Below are positions 53,780-62,235 of a DNA stretch of 64,000 nucleotides, one piece after another. Position numbers and translations under genes: made by a program. Positions within the stretch are counted from its first letter, which is position 1; each line of letters opens with the position of its first letter. The notes below the pieces were generated by a model. The model was not told the origin of the DNA, searched no databases, and saw only the letters and a list, made by a program, of their open reading frames with translations. This DNA is from Variovorax jilinensis (lineage in GTDB: Bacteria > Pseudomonadota > Gammaproteobacteria > Burkholderiales > Burkholderiaceae_C): the NCBI RefSeq assembly GCF_030316885.1, contig NZ_JASZYQ010000010.1:109495-173494 (forward strand). The letters are read 5' to 3'.

Positions 53780-54034
53780 ATGTCCGAAGAAGCCTCCAAA
53801 CCCCCGCTGCCCGACCACCTCTCCATCGATCCGCGCAGCCCGCACCACGTGGCCGCGATCTTCGAGCACGACATCGGCATCCGATTCAACGGCAAGGACC
53901 GTTTCGACGTCGAGGAATACTGCATCGGCGAGGGCTGGATCAAGGTGCCCGCGGGCCGGGCGCTCGACCGCCATGGCAAGCCGCTGCTGATCAAGCTCAA
54001 GGGCCAGGTCGAGGTCTTCTACCGCGAACCGTGA
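53780..54034 (+). CDS. DUF3297 small protein
   Basis: An 84-residue protein. The pattern LPDHLSIDPRSPHHVAAIFE followed by DIGIRFNGKDR and a central VEEYCIGEGWIKVPAGRALDR matches the DUF3297 family of glutathione-peroxidase-neighbour small proteins with no known activity. The ATG at 53780 gives the usual MSxxxxxPPLPDHL start; an ATG three codons earlier also exists. Confidence 0.8.
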   Translation: MSEEASKPPLPDHLSIDPRSPHHVAAIFEHDIGIRFNGKDRFDVEEYCIGEGWIKVPAGRALDRHGKPLLIKLKGQVEVFYREP

Positions 54035-54106
54035 AGCCCGGCCGCGCGCCATAATTCCGCAGCCCGACGAGCCGCGCCGGACTCTCCCGGAAAGGTGCCG
54101 AACCCC

Positions 54107-55144
54107 ATGATCTTCGAGCAGATCGCCACCGGCGGATGCCAGTCCTATCTGCTGGGCTGCCCCGACACCTGCGCCACAGCGCTGATCGACCCCGAGGTCA
54201 GCCAGATCGACCGCTATCTCGCGCTGGCCTCGCGCGATGCATTGCGCATCCGGTTCGTGATCGACACCCACACCCATGCCGACCACTTCTCGGCCGCGCG
54301 CCAGGTCGCCGACCGCCTGCACGCCAAGACCGTGATGCACATCCGCAGCCCGGCGCCCGGCATCGACATGCGCGTGGACGACGGCGAATCGATCGCGCTC
54401 GGCAAGCTGCGCCTGCGCGTCATGCACACGCCGGGCCACACGGCCGATTCCATGTGCCTGGTCGGCAGCGACCGCGTCTTCACGGGCGACACCCTGCTGA
54501 TCGGCGGAACCGGTCGTACCGACCTGCCCACCGGCGATCCGGTCGCGCTGCATGCGAGCCTGTTCGATCGCCTGCTCAAGCTCGATCCGGCGCTGAAGGT
54601 CTACCCGGCGCACGACTACAAGGGCCGATCGCACTCGACCATCGGCGACGAGCTGCGAACCAACCCGCGGCTGCAGCACAGCGAGCTCGAAGCCTTCGTG
54701 CGGATGATGAAGGCGCTCGACCTGTCGATGCCCACCCACCTGACCGAGGCGCTGCGCACCAACATGAGCGGCGGCAAGACGGTGACGCAGATGCTGGCCG
54801 AGGCCGCTGCCTGCGTGCCCTTCATGTCGATGGAAGAGCTGCGCGACCGCGTCGAAGCGGGGCCCCAGGGGCTCGTGGTGCTCGACGTGCGCGAGCGCGA
54901 CGCCTACGAGGCCGGCCATATCCCCGGTGCGCGCCTGCTGCCGCGCGGCCAGCTCGAGCTGCGCGTCAACGAGGAACTGCCCGACCCGACCGCGCGCATC
55001 GTGACCTGTTGCGAGTTCGGACGCATCTCGACGCTTGCAGCCGCCACGCTGCGCACCATGGGCTTCCAGCGCGTGGCCGCGCTCGACGGCGGCATGAAGG
55101 CCTGGAAGGAAGCCGGCTACCCGACGCAATCCGGCGCGCGTTGA
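54107..55144 (+). CDS. Persulfide dioxygenase-rhodanese fusion (ETHE1-type MBL fold)
   Basis: A 345-residue two-domain enzyme. The metallo-beta-lactamase domain (1-235) has the iron-binding set THTHADHF near 56, HTPGHTADS near 110 and GDTLLIGGTGRTDLP near 130, as in ETHE1 persulfide dioxygenases. A rhodanese domain (about 245-340) has active-site Cys in VTCCEFGRIS and DVRERDAYEAGHIPGA. It oxidises glutathione persulfide to sulfite, with sulfur transfer to thiosulfate, like the Burkholderia fusion BpPRF. The ATG at 54107 is preferred to the GTG at 54095, which overlaps the GGAAAGG ribosome site. Confidence 0.88.
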   Translation: MIFEQIATGGCQSYLLGCPDTCATALIDPEVSQIDRYLALASRDALRIRFVIDTHTHADHFSAARQVADRLHAKTVMHIRSPAPGIDMRVDDGESIALGKLRLRVMHTPGHTADSMCLVGSDRVFTGDTLLIGGTGRTDLPTGDPVALHASLFDRLLKLDPALKVYPAHDYKGRSHSTIGDELRTNPRLQHSELEAFVRMMKALDLSMPTHLTEALRTNMSGGKTVTQMLAEAAACVPFMSMEELRDRVEAGPQGLVVLDVRERDAYEAGHIPGARLLPRGQLELRVNEELPDPTARIVTCCEFGRISTLAAATLRTMGFQRVAALDGGMKAWKEAGYPTQSGAR

Positions 55145-55195
55145 CGGGGGCGCAGCGACCGACACACGAAGCGGGCGAGCGTGGGGGCCACATCA
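55144..55195 (+). repeat. Copy B of the GC-rich dispersed repeat, between converging genes
   Basis: Positions 55175-55195 match 28448-28428 exactly (21 bp, opposite orientation). Upstream blocks CAGCGA (55153-55158) and ACACACG are shared with that copy. It starts at the last base of the dioxygenase gene and its final three bases supply the TGA stop of the channel-like gene on the minus strand. It fills the whole gap between the two genes. Confidence 0.7.
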
Positions 55196-55759
55196 GCCCG
55201 CCGGCTTGTCGTCGCGCGCGATCACCGCGGCGCGCAGTGCGTTGTAGCGCGCGACGAAGTTGACCAGCACGCTGGCGGTCCACGCGAAGGTGAAGATGCC
55301 CGACATCGCGATGATCGGCGCGACGATCCGCCAGTTGCTCGGCAGCGAGAAGGGCTGGCCCAGCGCCGTGTAGCAGTTGGCCGCGAAGTAGGCGGCGCGC
55401 GACCAATCCGGGATGATGCCGCGCATCACCAGTGCGCCCGACCACAGCATCACCTCGCCGAGGTGCAGCGCCAGCAGTGCGAGCACCGACACGGCGAACA
55501 GCAGGTCCGCGCGCCACAGCGCGTGGCCGCTCGCCCATTGGGAGCGCTTCAGAAAGGCATGGGTGATGAGCCGGATCCAGAAGGCGTGGAACATGATCAC
55601 CAGCACCAGCGAGATACCGCCGAAGAGCAGGTCGGCCACCGGCAGCGCCTGGCCGAGGGCATCGACCGCGAGGCCGGTCTCGCGGATCGGCAGCTCGGCC
55701 ATCATGCCGACCGAGGGCTCGGGCGCGGTATCGATCTTGGGAAGGCGTTCGTCTGCCAT
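55193..55759 (-). CDS. Ion-channel-like membrane protein with altered selectivity filter
   Basis: A 188-residue inner-membrane protein with about four helices: LLFGGISLVLVIMFHAFWI, LLFAVSVLALLALHLGEVML, a pore-loop-like CYTALGQPF and IIAMSGIFTFAWTASVLVNFV. The layout is that of two-helix-plus-pore K+ channel domains (ion_trans_2). The filter TALGQP replaces TxGYGD, so potassium selectivity is doubtful. It is downstream of the hydrolase gene by 18 nt. Its stop codon lies inside the dispersed repeat. Confidence 0.7.
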   Translation of the reverse strand: MADERLPKIDTAPEPSVGMMAELPIRETGLAVDALGQALPVADLLFGGISLVLVIMFHAFWIRLITHAFLKRSQWASGHALWRADLLFAVSVLALLALHLGEVMLWSGALVMRGIIPDWSRAAYFAANCYTALGQPFSLPSNWRIVAPIIAMSGIFTFAWTASVLVNFVARYNALRAAVIARDDKPAG

Positions 55760-55777
55760 CGGCGCCGTGCGTGGTCT

Positions 55778-56713
55778 CTAGGGGGTGCTGTCGAGGAAGG
55801 TGCGCACGGCCTTCACCGTCGCCTTCGGATTCTCTTCCATGATCCAGTGGCCTGAATCGGGAACGATGCCCTCGGTGACGTTGGTGGCGGCGGCGCGCAT
55901 CACGACCGCCATCGTGGGGCCGAAGGATTTCTCGCCGCCGAGCGCCAGCACCGGCATCTCGAGCTTGCCCTGGGCCAGGAAGGCCTTGTTGTCGATCGCG
56001 TCCTGGTCGAAGGCCGCGAACTGGGCAAAGCCCGAATGCATCGCACCGGGCCGCGCATAGAGCTTGGCGTAGTGGCGGCGCGAGGCCTCGTCGAAGCGCG
56101 CCGGCGTGGCCGAGAACTCGTTCCAGAAGCGGTCGAGGTAGATGCGCTCGCGGCCTGCCACGAGGCGCTCCATGTCGGGGCCGCCGAAGCGGAAGTGCCA
56201 CAGCAGCGGGGTCTTGAGGATCTCCTCCCAGGGTCCGATGCCGGGCAGCGGCGCATCGATCAGCACGAAGCGGCCGACGCGATCGCGGTACTGGGCGGCG
56301 AAGGCATAGCCCACCATGTTGCCGATGTCGTGCGTCACGAGGTCGGTGCGCGCGATCTTGAGCTGGTCCAGCAGCTGGGCGATGTCGCGACCCTGGGTCT
56401 TCTTGTCGTAGCCGCCGGCCGGATGGTCCGACAGCCCCATGCCGCGCAGATCGGGCACCACCACCGTGTGGTCGCGCGCGAGGTCGGCCGCCATCAGTGC
56501 CCACATGTCGCCGGTCTCGCCGTAGCCATGGATCAGCGTGACCGCGGGGCCCTTGCCGCCCACGCGCACGTGCAGCGTGGCGCCGTCGACGCGGACTGCC
56601 TGCGTCTTGAAGCCTGCCGGAAATGCGGGCATCTGGGCCTGCGCGGTCGCAGCCGCCAAGCCGATGCCCACGCCGACGGCCACCAACGCAAACACGCTCT
56701 TGATCCTGGACAT
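55778..56713 (-). CDS. Exported alpha/beta hydrolase, epoxide hydrolase/dehalogenase-like
   Basis: A 311-residue protein with a signal peptide (ALVAVGVGIGLAAATAQA) cleaved near residue 26. It has the oxyanion motif LIHGYGETGDMW near 64, nucleophile Asp in LVTHDIGNMVGY near 128, a cap domain and the catalytic His in PDSGHWIMEENP near 288. An Asp nucleophile points to epoxide hydrolase or haloacid-type dehalogenase-fold members over esterases. The ATG at 56713 was chosen for its signal peptide. Confidence 0.85.
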   Translation of the reverse strand: MSRIKSVFALVAVGVGIGLAAATAQAQMPAFPAGFKTQAVRVDGATLHVRVGGKGPAVTLIHGYGETGDMWALMAADLARDHTVVVPDLRGMGLSDHPAGGYDKKTQGRDIAQLLDQLKIARTDLVTHDIGNMVGYAFAAQYRDRVGRFVLIDAPLPGIGPWEEILKTPLLWHFRFGGPDMERLVAGRERIYLDRFWNEFSATPARFDEASRRHYAKLYARPGAMHSGFAQFAAFDQDAIDNKAFLAQGKLEMPVLALGGEKSFGPTMAVVMRAAATNVTEGIVPDSGHWIMEENPKATVKAVRTFLDSTP

Positions 56714-56867
56714 GCGGGCTTCTCCGGTAGTTGGAAGGTGAGCCGCAGCAGCGGCAGCCGCGCAGTCTAGTGCCGAAGTCCGGTCCGCGGTGGGCATTTG
56801 TTCGACGGCCGCACAGCCCGTCGTCCGACAGGCCAGCCGTCGCCGCAAGCGTCACACTACGGCCATC

Positions 56868-57371
56868 ATGCCGAGCGCCCGCCGATTTCCGTTCCGCCTC
56901 GCGACCGCCACCCTCGCCGGCGCGCTGCTCGCGGGCTGCGCCAGCGATCCGACCAACGTGCCGATGGGCGTGAGCCGCGAGCAGGTGCTGCAGCAGGTCG
57001 GCAGCCCGACCGCCGTGTACCGGACGCCGACGGGCGACCGGCTTCAGTATTCGCGCGGGCCGCTGGGCTTCGCGGTGACCAACGTCGACCTCGACACGGC
57101 GGGTCGCGTGCGCTCGGTGCGGCAGGAACTGGACGAAGGCCTGTTCGGCAGCACCATCCGGCCCGGCGTCTGGCGCGTGCCCGACGTGCTCTTCACCTAC
57201 GGACAGCCCTACCAGCAGACCCAGGTCACCTCGTTCAACGGCACGGTCTGGTCATGGCGCTACCTGCACATCAACAATCGGCGCTTCCTCTACATCTACG
57301 TCGACCCGACCGGCCGGGTCGATCACTACAACGTGGGCGACGACCTCGAGTCCGAACGCTGGCGCTGGTAG
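56868..57371 (+). CDS. BamE/OmlA-like outer-membrane lipoprotein
   Basis: A 167-residue lipoprotein with lipobox L-A-G-C near residue 22. A SmpA/OmlA-like module follows: VPMGVSREQVLQQVGSPTAV then TGDRLQYSRGPLG. The C-terminal half repeats the strand pattern (VPDVLFTYGQPY then SWRYLHINNRRFLYIYVD). Relatives stabilise outer-membrane assembly; this is a divergent, stand-alone copy and not necessarily the BAM subunit. It is divergent from the alpha/beta hydrolase gene. Confidence 0.75.
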   Translation: MPSARRFPFRLATATLAGALLAGCASDPTNVPMGVSREQVLQQVGSPTAVYRTPTGDRLQYSRGPLGFAVTNVDLDTAGRVRSVRQELDEGLFGSTIRPGVWRVPDVLFTYGQPYQQTQVTSFNGTVWSWRYLHINNRRFLYIYVDPTGRVDHYNVGDDLESERWRW

Positions 57372-57394
57372 CGCCCCGCTCCGGCCCGGTTCGC

Positions 57395-57811
57395 TCAGAG
57401 GTCTTCGATCACCAGCATGCGATAGCGCTGCGCCATCGAATAGGGGCTGCGCCGCACCACCTGCATCATCCGCTCCGCCGTTTCCTCGTCGGGCGTCTTG
57501 ACGAGCAGGCCGTGGTGGCCTTCCTTGGCGAGCTTGGTGTAGGCGCGCACGGTCGCGCCCTCGGTGCCGGCCGAGGGCAGCGGATCGTCGTTGTCGCTCA
57601 CCGTCGGCGTGATCTGCGCGAACATCGCGGCGGGCGTGACGAGCAGCACCTCGCTGCCGTCGAGCGTCGAGGCGAGCTCCGTGCCGACCGAGACCGCCGT
57701 GGCCTGGTCCGGAAACATCACCATCGAATAGCCGGTGGGGTAGAAGGTGCCACCGATCGTGGCGAGCATCGACGGGTCGAGGCTGAAGTTCGTCAGCATG
57801 GCAGCATCCAT
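57395..57811 (-). CDS. Hypothetical cytoplasmic protein downstream of the P450 gene
   Basis: A 138-residue protein of unrecognised family. The N-terminus ATIGGTFYPTGYSMVMFPDQ precedes an alternating strand/helix pattern. It ends in KEGHHGLLVKTPDEETAERM and SPYSMAQRYRMLVIEDL, suggesting a ferredoxin-like alpha/beta fold. ATG at 57811 has GAGG 12 bases upstream; an internal ATG at 57799 is possible. It follows the P450 gene by about 100 bp on the same strand and may be the last gene of that operon. Confidence 0.65.
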   Translation of the reverse strand: MDAAMLTNFSLDPSMLATIGGTFYPTGYSMVMFPDQATAVSVGTELASTLDGSEVLLVTPAAMFAQITPTVSDNDDPLPSAGTEGATVRAYTKLAKEGHHGLLVKTPDEETAERMMQVVRRSPYSMAQRYRMLVIEDL

Positions 57812-57912
57812 TGGTTGGTGAACCTCGATGCTCGCGCGCAGCCCTGCGCGCGCGGGTAGGAATTGCCCGCCAGCCCGCGCAGGCTGGCGACGCTTCTCCG
57901 GCGACGGGCGCC

Positions 57913-60273
57913 TCAGAGCTCCAGCACCAGGCGGCCGTCGCAGGCGCGCGAGCAGCAGGCCATCATTCGATTGCCGGCTTCGCGCTCGGCACGGGTGAGC
58001 ACCACGTCGCGGTGATCGATGCGCCCCGCCAGCACGCGCACTTCGCAGGAGCCGCAAAGCCCTTCCTCGCAATCGCTCTGGACATCGATGTTGGCCGCAC
58101 GCAGCGCGCTCAGCACGGTCTGGTCCGCCGGCACCTGGACCACGATGCCGGAATCCCTGAGCTCGACCTCGAACGCATGTTCGCGCTCGGGATCGAGCGT
58201 GCCCAGCGTCGACTCGAAATGCTCCACATGCAGCGCCTCGTCGGGCCAGTGCGCGCAATGCGTCTCGAGCGCCTTGAGCATTCGCACCGGTCCGCAGGCA
58301 TAGACCTGGGTGCCCGGCTCCGGCGTGGCGAGCAGCGCGGCGAGATCGTTGCGCCGGCCCTCGTCGCCTGCATGCACGCGAAGCCGGTCGCCGTGCAGCG
58401 CCTCGAGCTCGGTCAGGAAGGCCATGTGTGTGCGCGAGCGGCCGCTGTAATGCAGTTCGTAGTCGAAGCCGAGCTGGGCAGCGCGGCGCGCCATCGCGCT
58501 GATCGGCGTGATGCCGATGCCGCCCGCGATGAAGATGAGCCGCCGCGCGCCCTCATCGAGGTGGAAGTGGTTGCGCGGGCCGCGGATGCGCAGCCGGTCG
58601 CCGGGCCGGAGATTCGCGTGCACCCAGGCCGAACCGCCTCGGCTCTGCGGATCGCGCAGCACCGCGATCTCGAGCGCCTGCGGATCGGCCGGGTCGCCGC
58701 ACAGCGAGTACTGGCGCGAGCGCTCCGGGTCCCCGCATTCGACGTCGATGTGCGAGCCGGGCGCCCAGCGCGGCATGGCGCGGCCGTCGGGCGCCACGAG
58801 GCGCAGCCTGACGATCCCGTCGGCCACCGGCGTCACGCTCTGCACCACCACGGGCCGCGTGATCGCGCCCTTGGAAGGCTCGCCGATGCGCACCCGGTGC
58901 GCCGTGGCCGGCTGCCGCAGCGCGGGCTGCAACCGCTCGGGGTTGTGCGCCGGGTCCCATTCGACCCAGAGATGCTCGGGCCCGCGGAACGAGGTGTTCG
59001 GCAGGTAGGAAAAGCGCTGCTCGGCCAGCCGCAGGTGCGGCAGCCGGCGCGTGAACTCCTCGAGGAAGATCTGCATCTCCATGCGGGCGAGGTTCTTGCC
59101 CATGCACTGGTGCGATCCGTAGCCGAAGGTGAGATGGTCGCTCGCGTTGTCGCGCCGGATGTCGAACAGGTCGGCATCCGCGAAGCGGGCTTCGTCGTGG
59201 TTGGCCGAAGAGGTCACGATCAGCAGGCGCGAGCCTGCCGGCAGGTCGACGCCGCCGACCTGCGTGTCGGCGGTCGTGATGCGGCGCCAGGCCGCCACCG
59301 AGCCGTTGTGGCGCAGGCATTCCTCGACCGCGTTCGGAATCAGGCTCGGGTCCTCGCACAGTTCGCGCCATACCTGCGGATGCTGCAGCAGCAGCTTCAT
59401 CGCGTTGGCGGTGGCATTGGCGGTGGTCTCGTGCGCCGCCACGATGCCGGCCATCATCATCGAGTGCAGGTAGGAGTCGGTCACGACCTCCGGCAGCTCG
59501 CGCTGCCTGCGCAGGCCGTACTGCATCCACCCGCCGCCTTCGGGGTCCTGGCGCATCTTGTCGAGCACCTGGCCTGCGAACTGCCAGAAGTTGCCGACCG
59601 CATGCGCGACAGCGACCTGTTCCTCGGGCTTGGGCCGGCCCCAGGTGTTGACCGTGTGCGCGATCGAGTAGCGGCGCAGCGTGTCCATGTCCTCCTCGGG
59701 CACGCCGAGGAAGTGCAGCGCCACGGTCAGCGGGATCTCCCACAGCATCTGGTCGACCAGGTCGGCGCGGCCGTCGTCGATGAAGCGGTCGACGTAGTCG
59801 CGCGCGAGCTCGCGCACCAGCGGCTCGTGGTGGCGCAGTGCCTCGGGCGTGAACGGGTCCATCAGCGCGCGCCGGCGCGGCATGTGGGCCGGCTCGTCCT
59901 CGTTGACCAGCGTGCGGTTGAGCGCGAAGCCGTAGCTCGCGAGCACCGCGTTGGCCTCGGGGCCGGTGGGCGTGATCTTCTCGAGCGCGATCGAGGGGCT
60001 GAACGTGATGTTGTCGCGGAAGATGGCCTTGATGTCGTCGTAGCGCGTGACCACCCAGTAGCCCAGCTTCGGGCTCCAGAAGATCGGCTCGCGCTCGCGC
60101 GCCCAGCGCACGTACTCGGGCGGGTCCTGCTGATAGCCGTCCTCGAAGGGGTCGAAGTCGGCGGCGCGCTGGCTCACCGGGCAGCCGGTGGGCGTGCGTG
60201 CATCGGACAGCGCGCCGTGCGCCACCGGGCAGCCAATGGCGCGGCGCGGCGATTCGACGGATTCGGGATTCAT
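57913..60273 (-). CDS. Self-sufficient cytochrome P450 of the CYP116B type (P450-reductase fusion)
   Basis: A 786-residue single-chain monooxygenase. The P450 domain (about 40-450) has the oxygen-activation helix GIVAAHETTANATANA near 275, the ExxR helix VEECLRHN and the heme-thiolate loop FGYGSHQCMGKN near 383. A phthalate-dioxygenase-reductase-like module follows, with the FMN site RQYSLCGDP, NADH site GIGITPISAM and C-terminal 2Fe-2S ligands CEEGLCGSC plus a distal Cys in MMACC. CYP116B enzymes hydroxylate varied substrates. It is 8 nt after a Bug receptor gene, suggesting uptake and oxidation of the same acid or aromatic. Confidence 0.92.
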   Translation of the reverse strand: MNPESVESPRRAIGCPVAHGALSDARTPTGCPVSQRAADFDPFEDGYQQDPPEYVRWAREREPIFWSPKLGYWVVTRYDDIKAIFRDNITFSPSIALEKITPTGPEANAVLASYGFALNRTLVNEDEPAHMPRRRALMDPFTPEALRHHEPLVRELARDYVDRFIDDGRADLVDQMLWEIPLTVALHFLGVPEEDMDTLRRYSIAHTVNTWGRPKPEEQVAVAHAVGNFWQFAGQVLDKMRQDPEGGGWMQYGLRRQRELPEVVTDSYLHSMMMAGIVAAHETTANATANAMKLLLQHPQVWRELCEDPSLIPNAVEECLRHNGSVAAWRRITTADTQVGGVDLPAGSRLLIVTSSANHDEARFADADLFDIRRDNASDHLTFGYGSHQCMGKNLARMEMQIFLEEFTRRLPHLRLAEQRFSYLPNTSFRGPEHLWVEWDPAHNPERLQPALRQPATAHRVRIGEPSKGAITRPVVVQSVTPVADGIVRLRLVAPDGRAMPRWAPGSHIDVECGDPERSRQYSLCGDPADPQALEIAVLRDPQSRGGSAWVHANLRPGDRLRIRGPRNHFHLDEGARRLIFIAGGIGITPISAMARRAAQLGFDYELHYSGRSRTHMAFLTELEALHGDRLRVHAGDEGRRNDLAALLATPEPGTQVYACGPVRMLKALETHCAHWPDEALHVEHFESTLGTLDPEREHAFEVELRDSGIVVQVPADQTVLSALRAANIDVQSDCEEGLCGSCEVRVLAGRIDHRDVVLTRAEREAGNRMMACCSRACDGRLVLEL

Positions 60274-60281
60274 CGCGAGTC

Positions 60282-61253
60282 TCAGTCGAGCGAGATCTTG
60301 AGGTCGCGAATGAGCTTCTGCCACTTGGCGCTCTCGCTCGCGAGCAGGGCTGCAAACTGGGCCGGCGTGTTGCCCACCGGCTCGACGCCGAAGTCCACCA
60401 GCCGCTGGTGCACGGCCGGCTCGTGGATGGCCGCCACCACCTGCTTGTTGAGCGCGGCGATGGTCTCGGGCGGCGTCGCGGCGGGCACCACCATGCCGAC
60501 CAGCGCGGCGGCCTCGACGTTCTTGTAGCCCAGCTCGGCGAAGGTCGGCACGTCGGGCAGCTGCGGCAGGCGCGTGGCGTTGGCCACGGCCAGCGCCTTG
60601 ACCTTGCCGGCCTTGATGAAGGCGGCGCCGGCCGCGAGGTCGACCATCATGGCCGGCACCTGGCCGCCCGCGACATCGGCCAGCGCGGGTGCCGCGCCGC
60701 GGTACGGCGCATGCACCATGAACAGGCCGGCCTCGGACTTGAGCAGTTCCATCGCCAGGTGGTGAGGGCTGCCGGCACCGGCCGAGGCGTAGTTGAGGCC
60801 GCCCGGCTTGGCCTTGGCCTGCGCGATGAAGTCCTTGGCGCTGGCGGTCGCGATGCCCGGGCCGACCACCAGGATCATCGGGAAGCGGCCCATCAGCGTG
60901 ACCGGCGCGAGATCCTTGGCTGGGTTGTAGCTCAGCGACTTGTAGAGCACCGGATTGAAGATCAGCGTGCCGTTGTCGGCCGACAGGACGGTGTAGCCGT
61001 CGGGCGCCGAACGTGCCACCTCGGAGGCGCCCAGCGCGGTATTGCCACCCGGCTTGTTGTCTACCAGCACCGGCTGGCCCACTGCAGCCGACCAGGGCTG
61101 GGCGATCGTGCGGGCCAGGAAGTCGGAGCCGCCGCCGGCCGCGTAGGGAACCACCCAGCGGATCGGCTTGGTCGGAAAGCCCTGCTGCGCCATGGCGTTG
61201 GAACCCGCGAGCAACGGCAGCGCGAGCAGGCAGGTGGTCAGGAACTTGTTCAT
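60282..61253 (-). CDS. Bug-family (TctC) periplasmic solute receptor
   Basis: A 323-residue extracytoplasmic protein. It has a signal peptide (FLTTCLLALPLLAGSNAMAQ) and the Bug pattern: FPTKPIRWVVPYAAGGGSD near 26, VDNKPGGNTALGASEVARS near 64 and GMVVPAATPPETIAALN near 253. It binds a small carboxylate-type ligand. Membrane subunits (TctAB) are not adjacent, as is common for Bug receptors in Burkholderiales. It is the first gene of the P450 operon and divergent from an IclR regulator. Confidence 0.9.
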   Translation of the reverse strand: MNKFLTTCLLALPLLAGSNAMAQQGFPTKPIRWVVPYAAGGGSDFLARTIAQPWSAAVGQPVLVDNKPGGNTALGASEVARSAPDGYTVLSADNGTLIFNPVLYKSLSYNPAKDLAPVTLMGRFPMILVVGPGIATASAKDFIAQAKAKPGGLNYASAGAGSPHHLAMELLKSEAGLFMVHAPYRGAAPALADVAGGQVPAMMVDLAAGAAFIKAGKVKALAVANATRLPQLPDVPTFAELGYKNVEAAALVGMVVPAATPPETIAALNKQVVAAIHEPAVHQRLVDFGVEPVGNTPAQFAALLASESAKWQKLIRDLKISLD

Positions 61254-61290
61254 GGGTGTTGTCTCTTTTCTCGCGGGGTAAGTACGGATA

Positions 61291-61320
61291 GCGTAATTTT
61301 GGTACGCAATGCGTAATCAG
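61291..61320. promoter_or_regulatory. IclR operator candidate between the Bug and IclR genes
   Basis: GCGTAATTTTGGTACGC (61291-61307) contains an inverted repeat GCGTA / TACGC. It is followed by a further direct copy GCGTAAT at 61311-61317. It sits in the 91-bp divergent intergenic region, 38 bp from the Bug ATG. IclR proteins bind such short palindromes; the assignment is inferred. Confidence 0.45.
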
Positions 61321-61344
61321 GGTTCAGCATTTACCCTGACGCCC

Positions 61345-62148
61345 ATGCCCAGTCCCGCCACCCCGCCCGCCAACCGCCGCCAGCGCGTCCAGTCCGCCGA
61401 GACCGGCATGGTGGTGCTCAAGGGCCTGGCGCGCATGGGCGGCCGCGCCAGCCTCACGGCGCTGGCCGCGCACGTCGGCGAAAGCCCTGCGAAGGTCCAT
61501 CGCTACCTGGCCAGCCTGATCGAGGAAGGACTGGTCGCCCAGGACGGCGGCGCGCAGTACCACCTGGGCACCGAGGCAATCCAGATCGGCCTCGCCGCGA
61601 TGCGCCAGGCCGATCCGATCCGGGTCGCCGAGCCCTCGCTGGTGCGGCTGCGCGAAAGCCTCGAAGTCACCTGCTTCCTTGCCGTGATGGGCAACAAGGG
61701 CCCGACCATCGTGCGCTTCGAGGAGCCGGCGCTGCCCGTGACCGTGAACGTGCGCGCGGGTTCGGTGATGTCGATGCTGTGGTCGGCAACCGGCCGCGTG
61801 TTCCTCGGCCTGCTCGACGAGGCCGGCGTGCGGCGCATGGCCGAGGCCGAGCTCGCCGAGGCGCCCCCGGAACTGCGCGCGACACTGGCCGCCAGGGACC
61901 CGATCGGCGCGCTGCGCCGGCAGGTCCGCCAGGCCGGCTGCGCGACCGTTCGCGACAGCTACCTGCGCGGCATCAGCGCAGTGGCGGCACCGGTGCACGA
62001 CGCCACGGGGCGCGTCTGCGCCGCGCTCTGCGCGCTGGGAGCGAGCGGTGGCTTCGATCCCTCGGCAGACGGCGCGATCGGCAGCGCCGTGCGGCAGGAG
62101 GCGCAGGCCACCAGCGAGCGGCTCGGATTTCGCAAGGATGGCGCGTAG
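61345..62148 (+). CDS. IclR-family transcriptional regulator
   Basis: A 267-residue regulator. An N-terminal winged helix (about 10-70) has LTALAAHVGESPAKVHRYL and the C-terminal effector domain has DSYLRGISAVAAPVHDATG near 205. It is divergent from the Bug-P450 operon and likely controls it in response to an aromatic or organic-acid ligand. The ATG at 61345 was chosen over one 12 codons upstream because it matches the usual N-terminal length. Confidence 0.88.
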   Translation: MPSPATPPANRRQRVQSAETGMVVLKGLARMGGRASLTALAAHVGESPAKVHRYLASLIEEGLVAQDGGAQYHLGTEAIQIGLAAMRQADPIRVAEPSLVRLRESLEVTCFLAVMGNKGPTIVRFEEPALPVTVNVRAGSVMSMLWSATGRVFLGLLDEAGVRRMAEAELAEAPPELRATLAARDPIGALRRQVRQAGCATVRDSYLRGISAVAAPVHDATGRVCAALCALGASGGFDPSADGAIGSAVRQEAQATSERLGFRKDGA

Positions 62149-62235
62149 CCAGGCGGCCGACGACACCGCCCGGCTGCCGGATCGCTGGTAAAAACCGGTT
62201 GCCGCACGAACGCGGCCCCTCCAAAAAGGACGCCG

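Noticed and set aside
57395..58258. Upstream extension of the 138-residue protein into the P450 reductase domain
   Set aside because: The extension is in an alternative frame of the reductase and is Arg/Ala-rich; the real start is the ATG at 57811.
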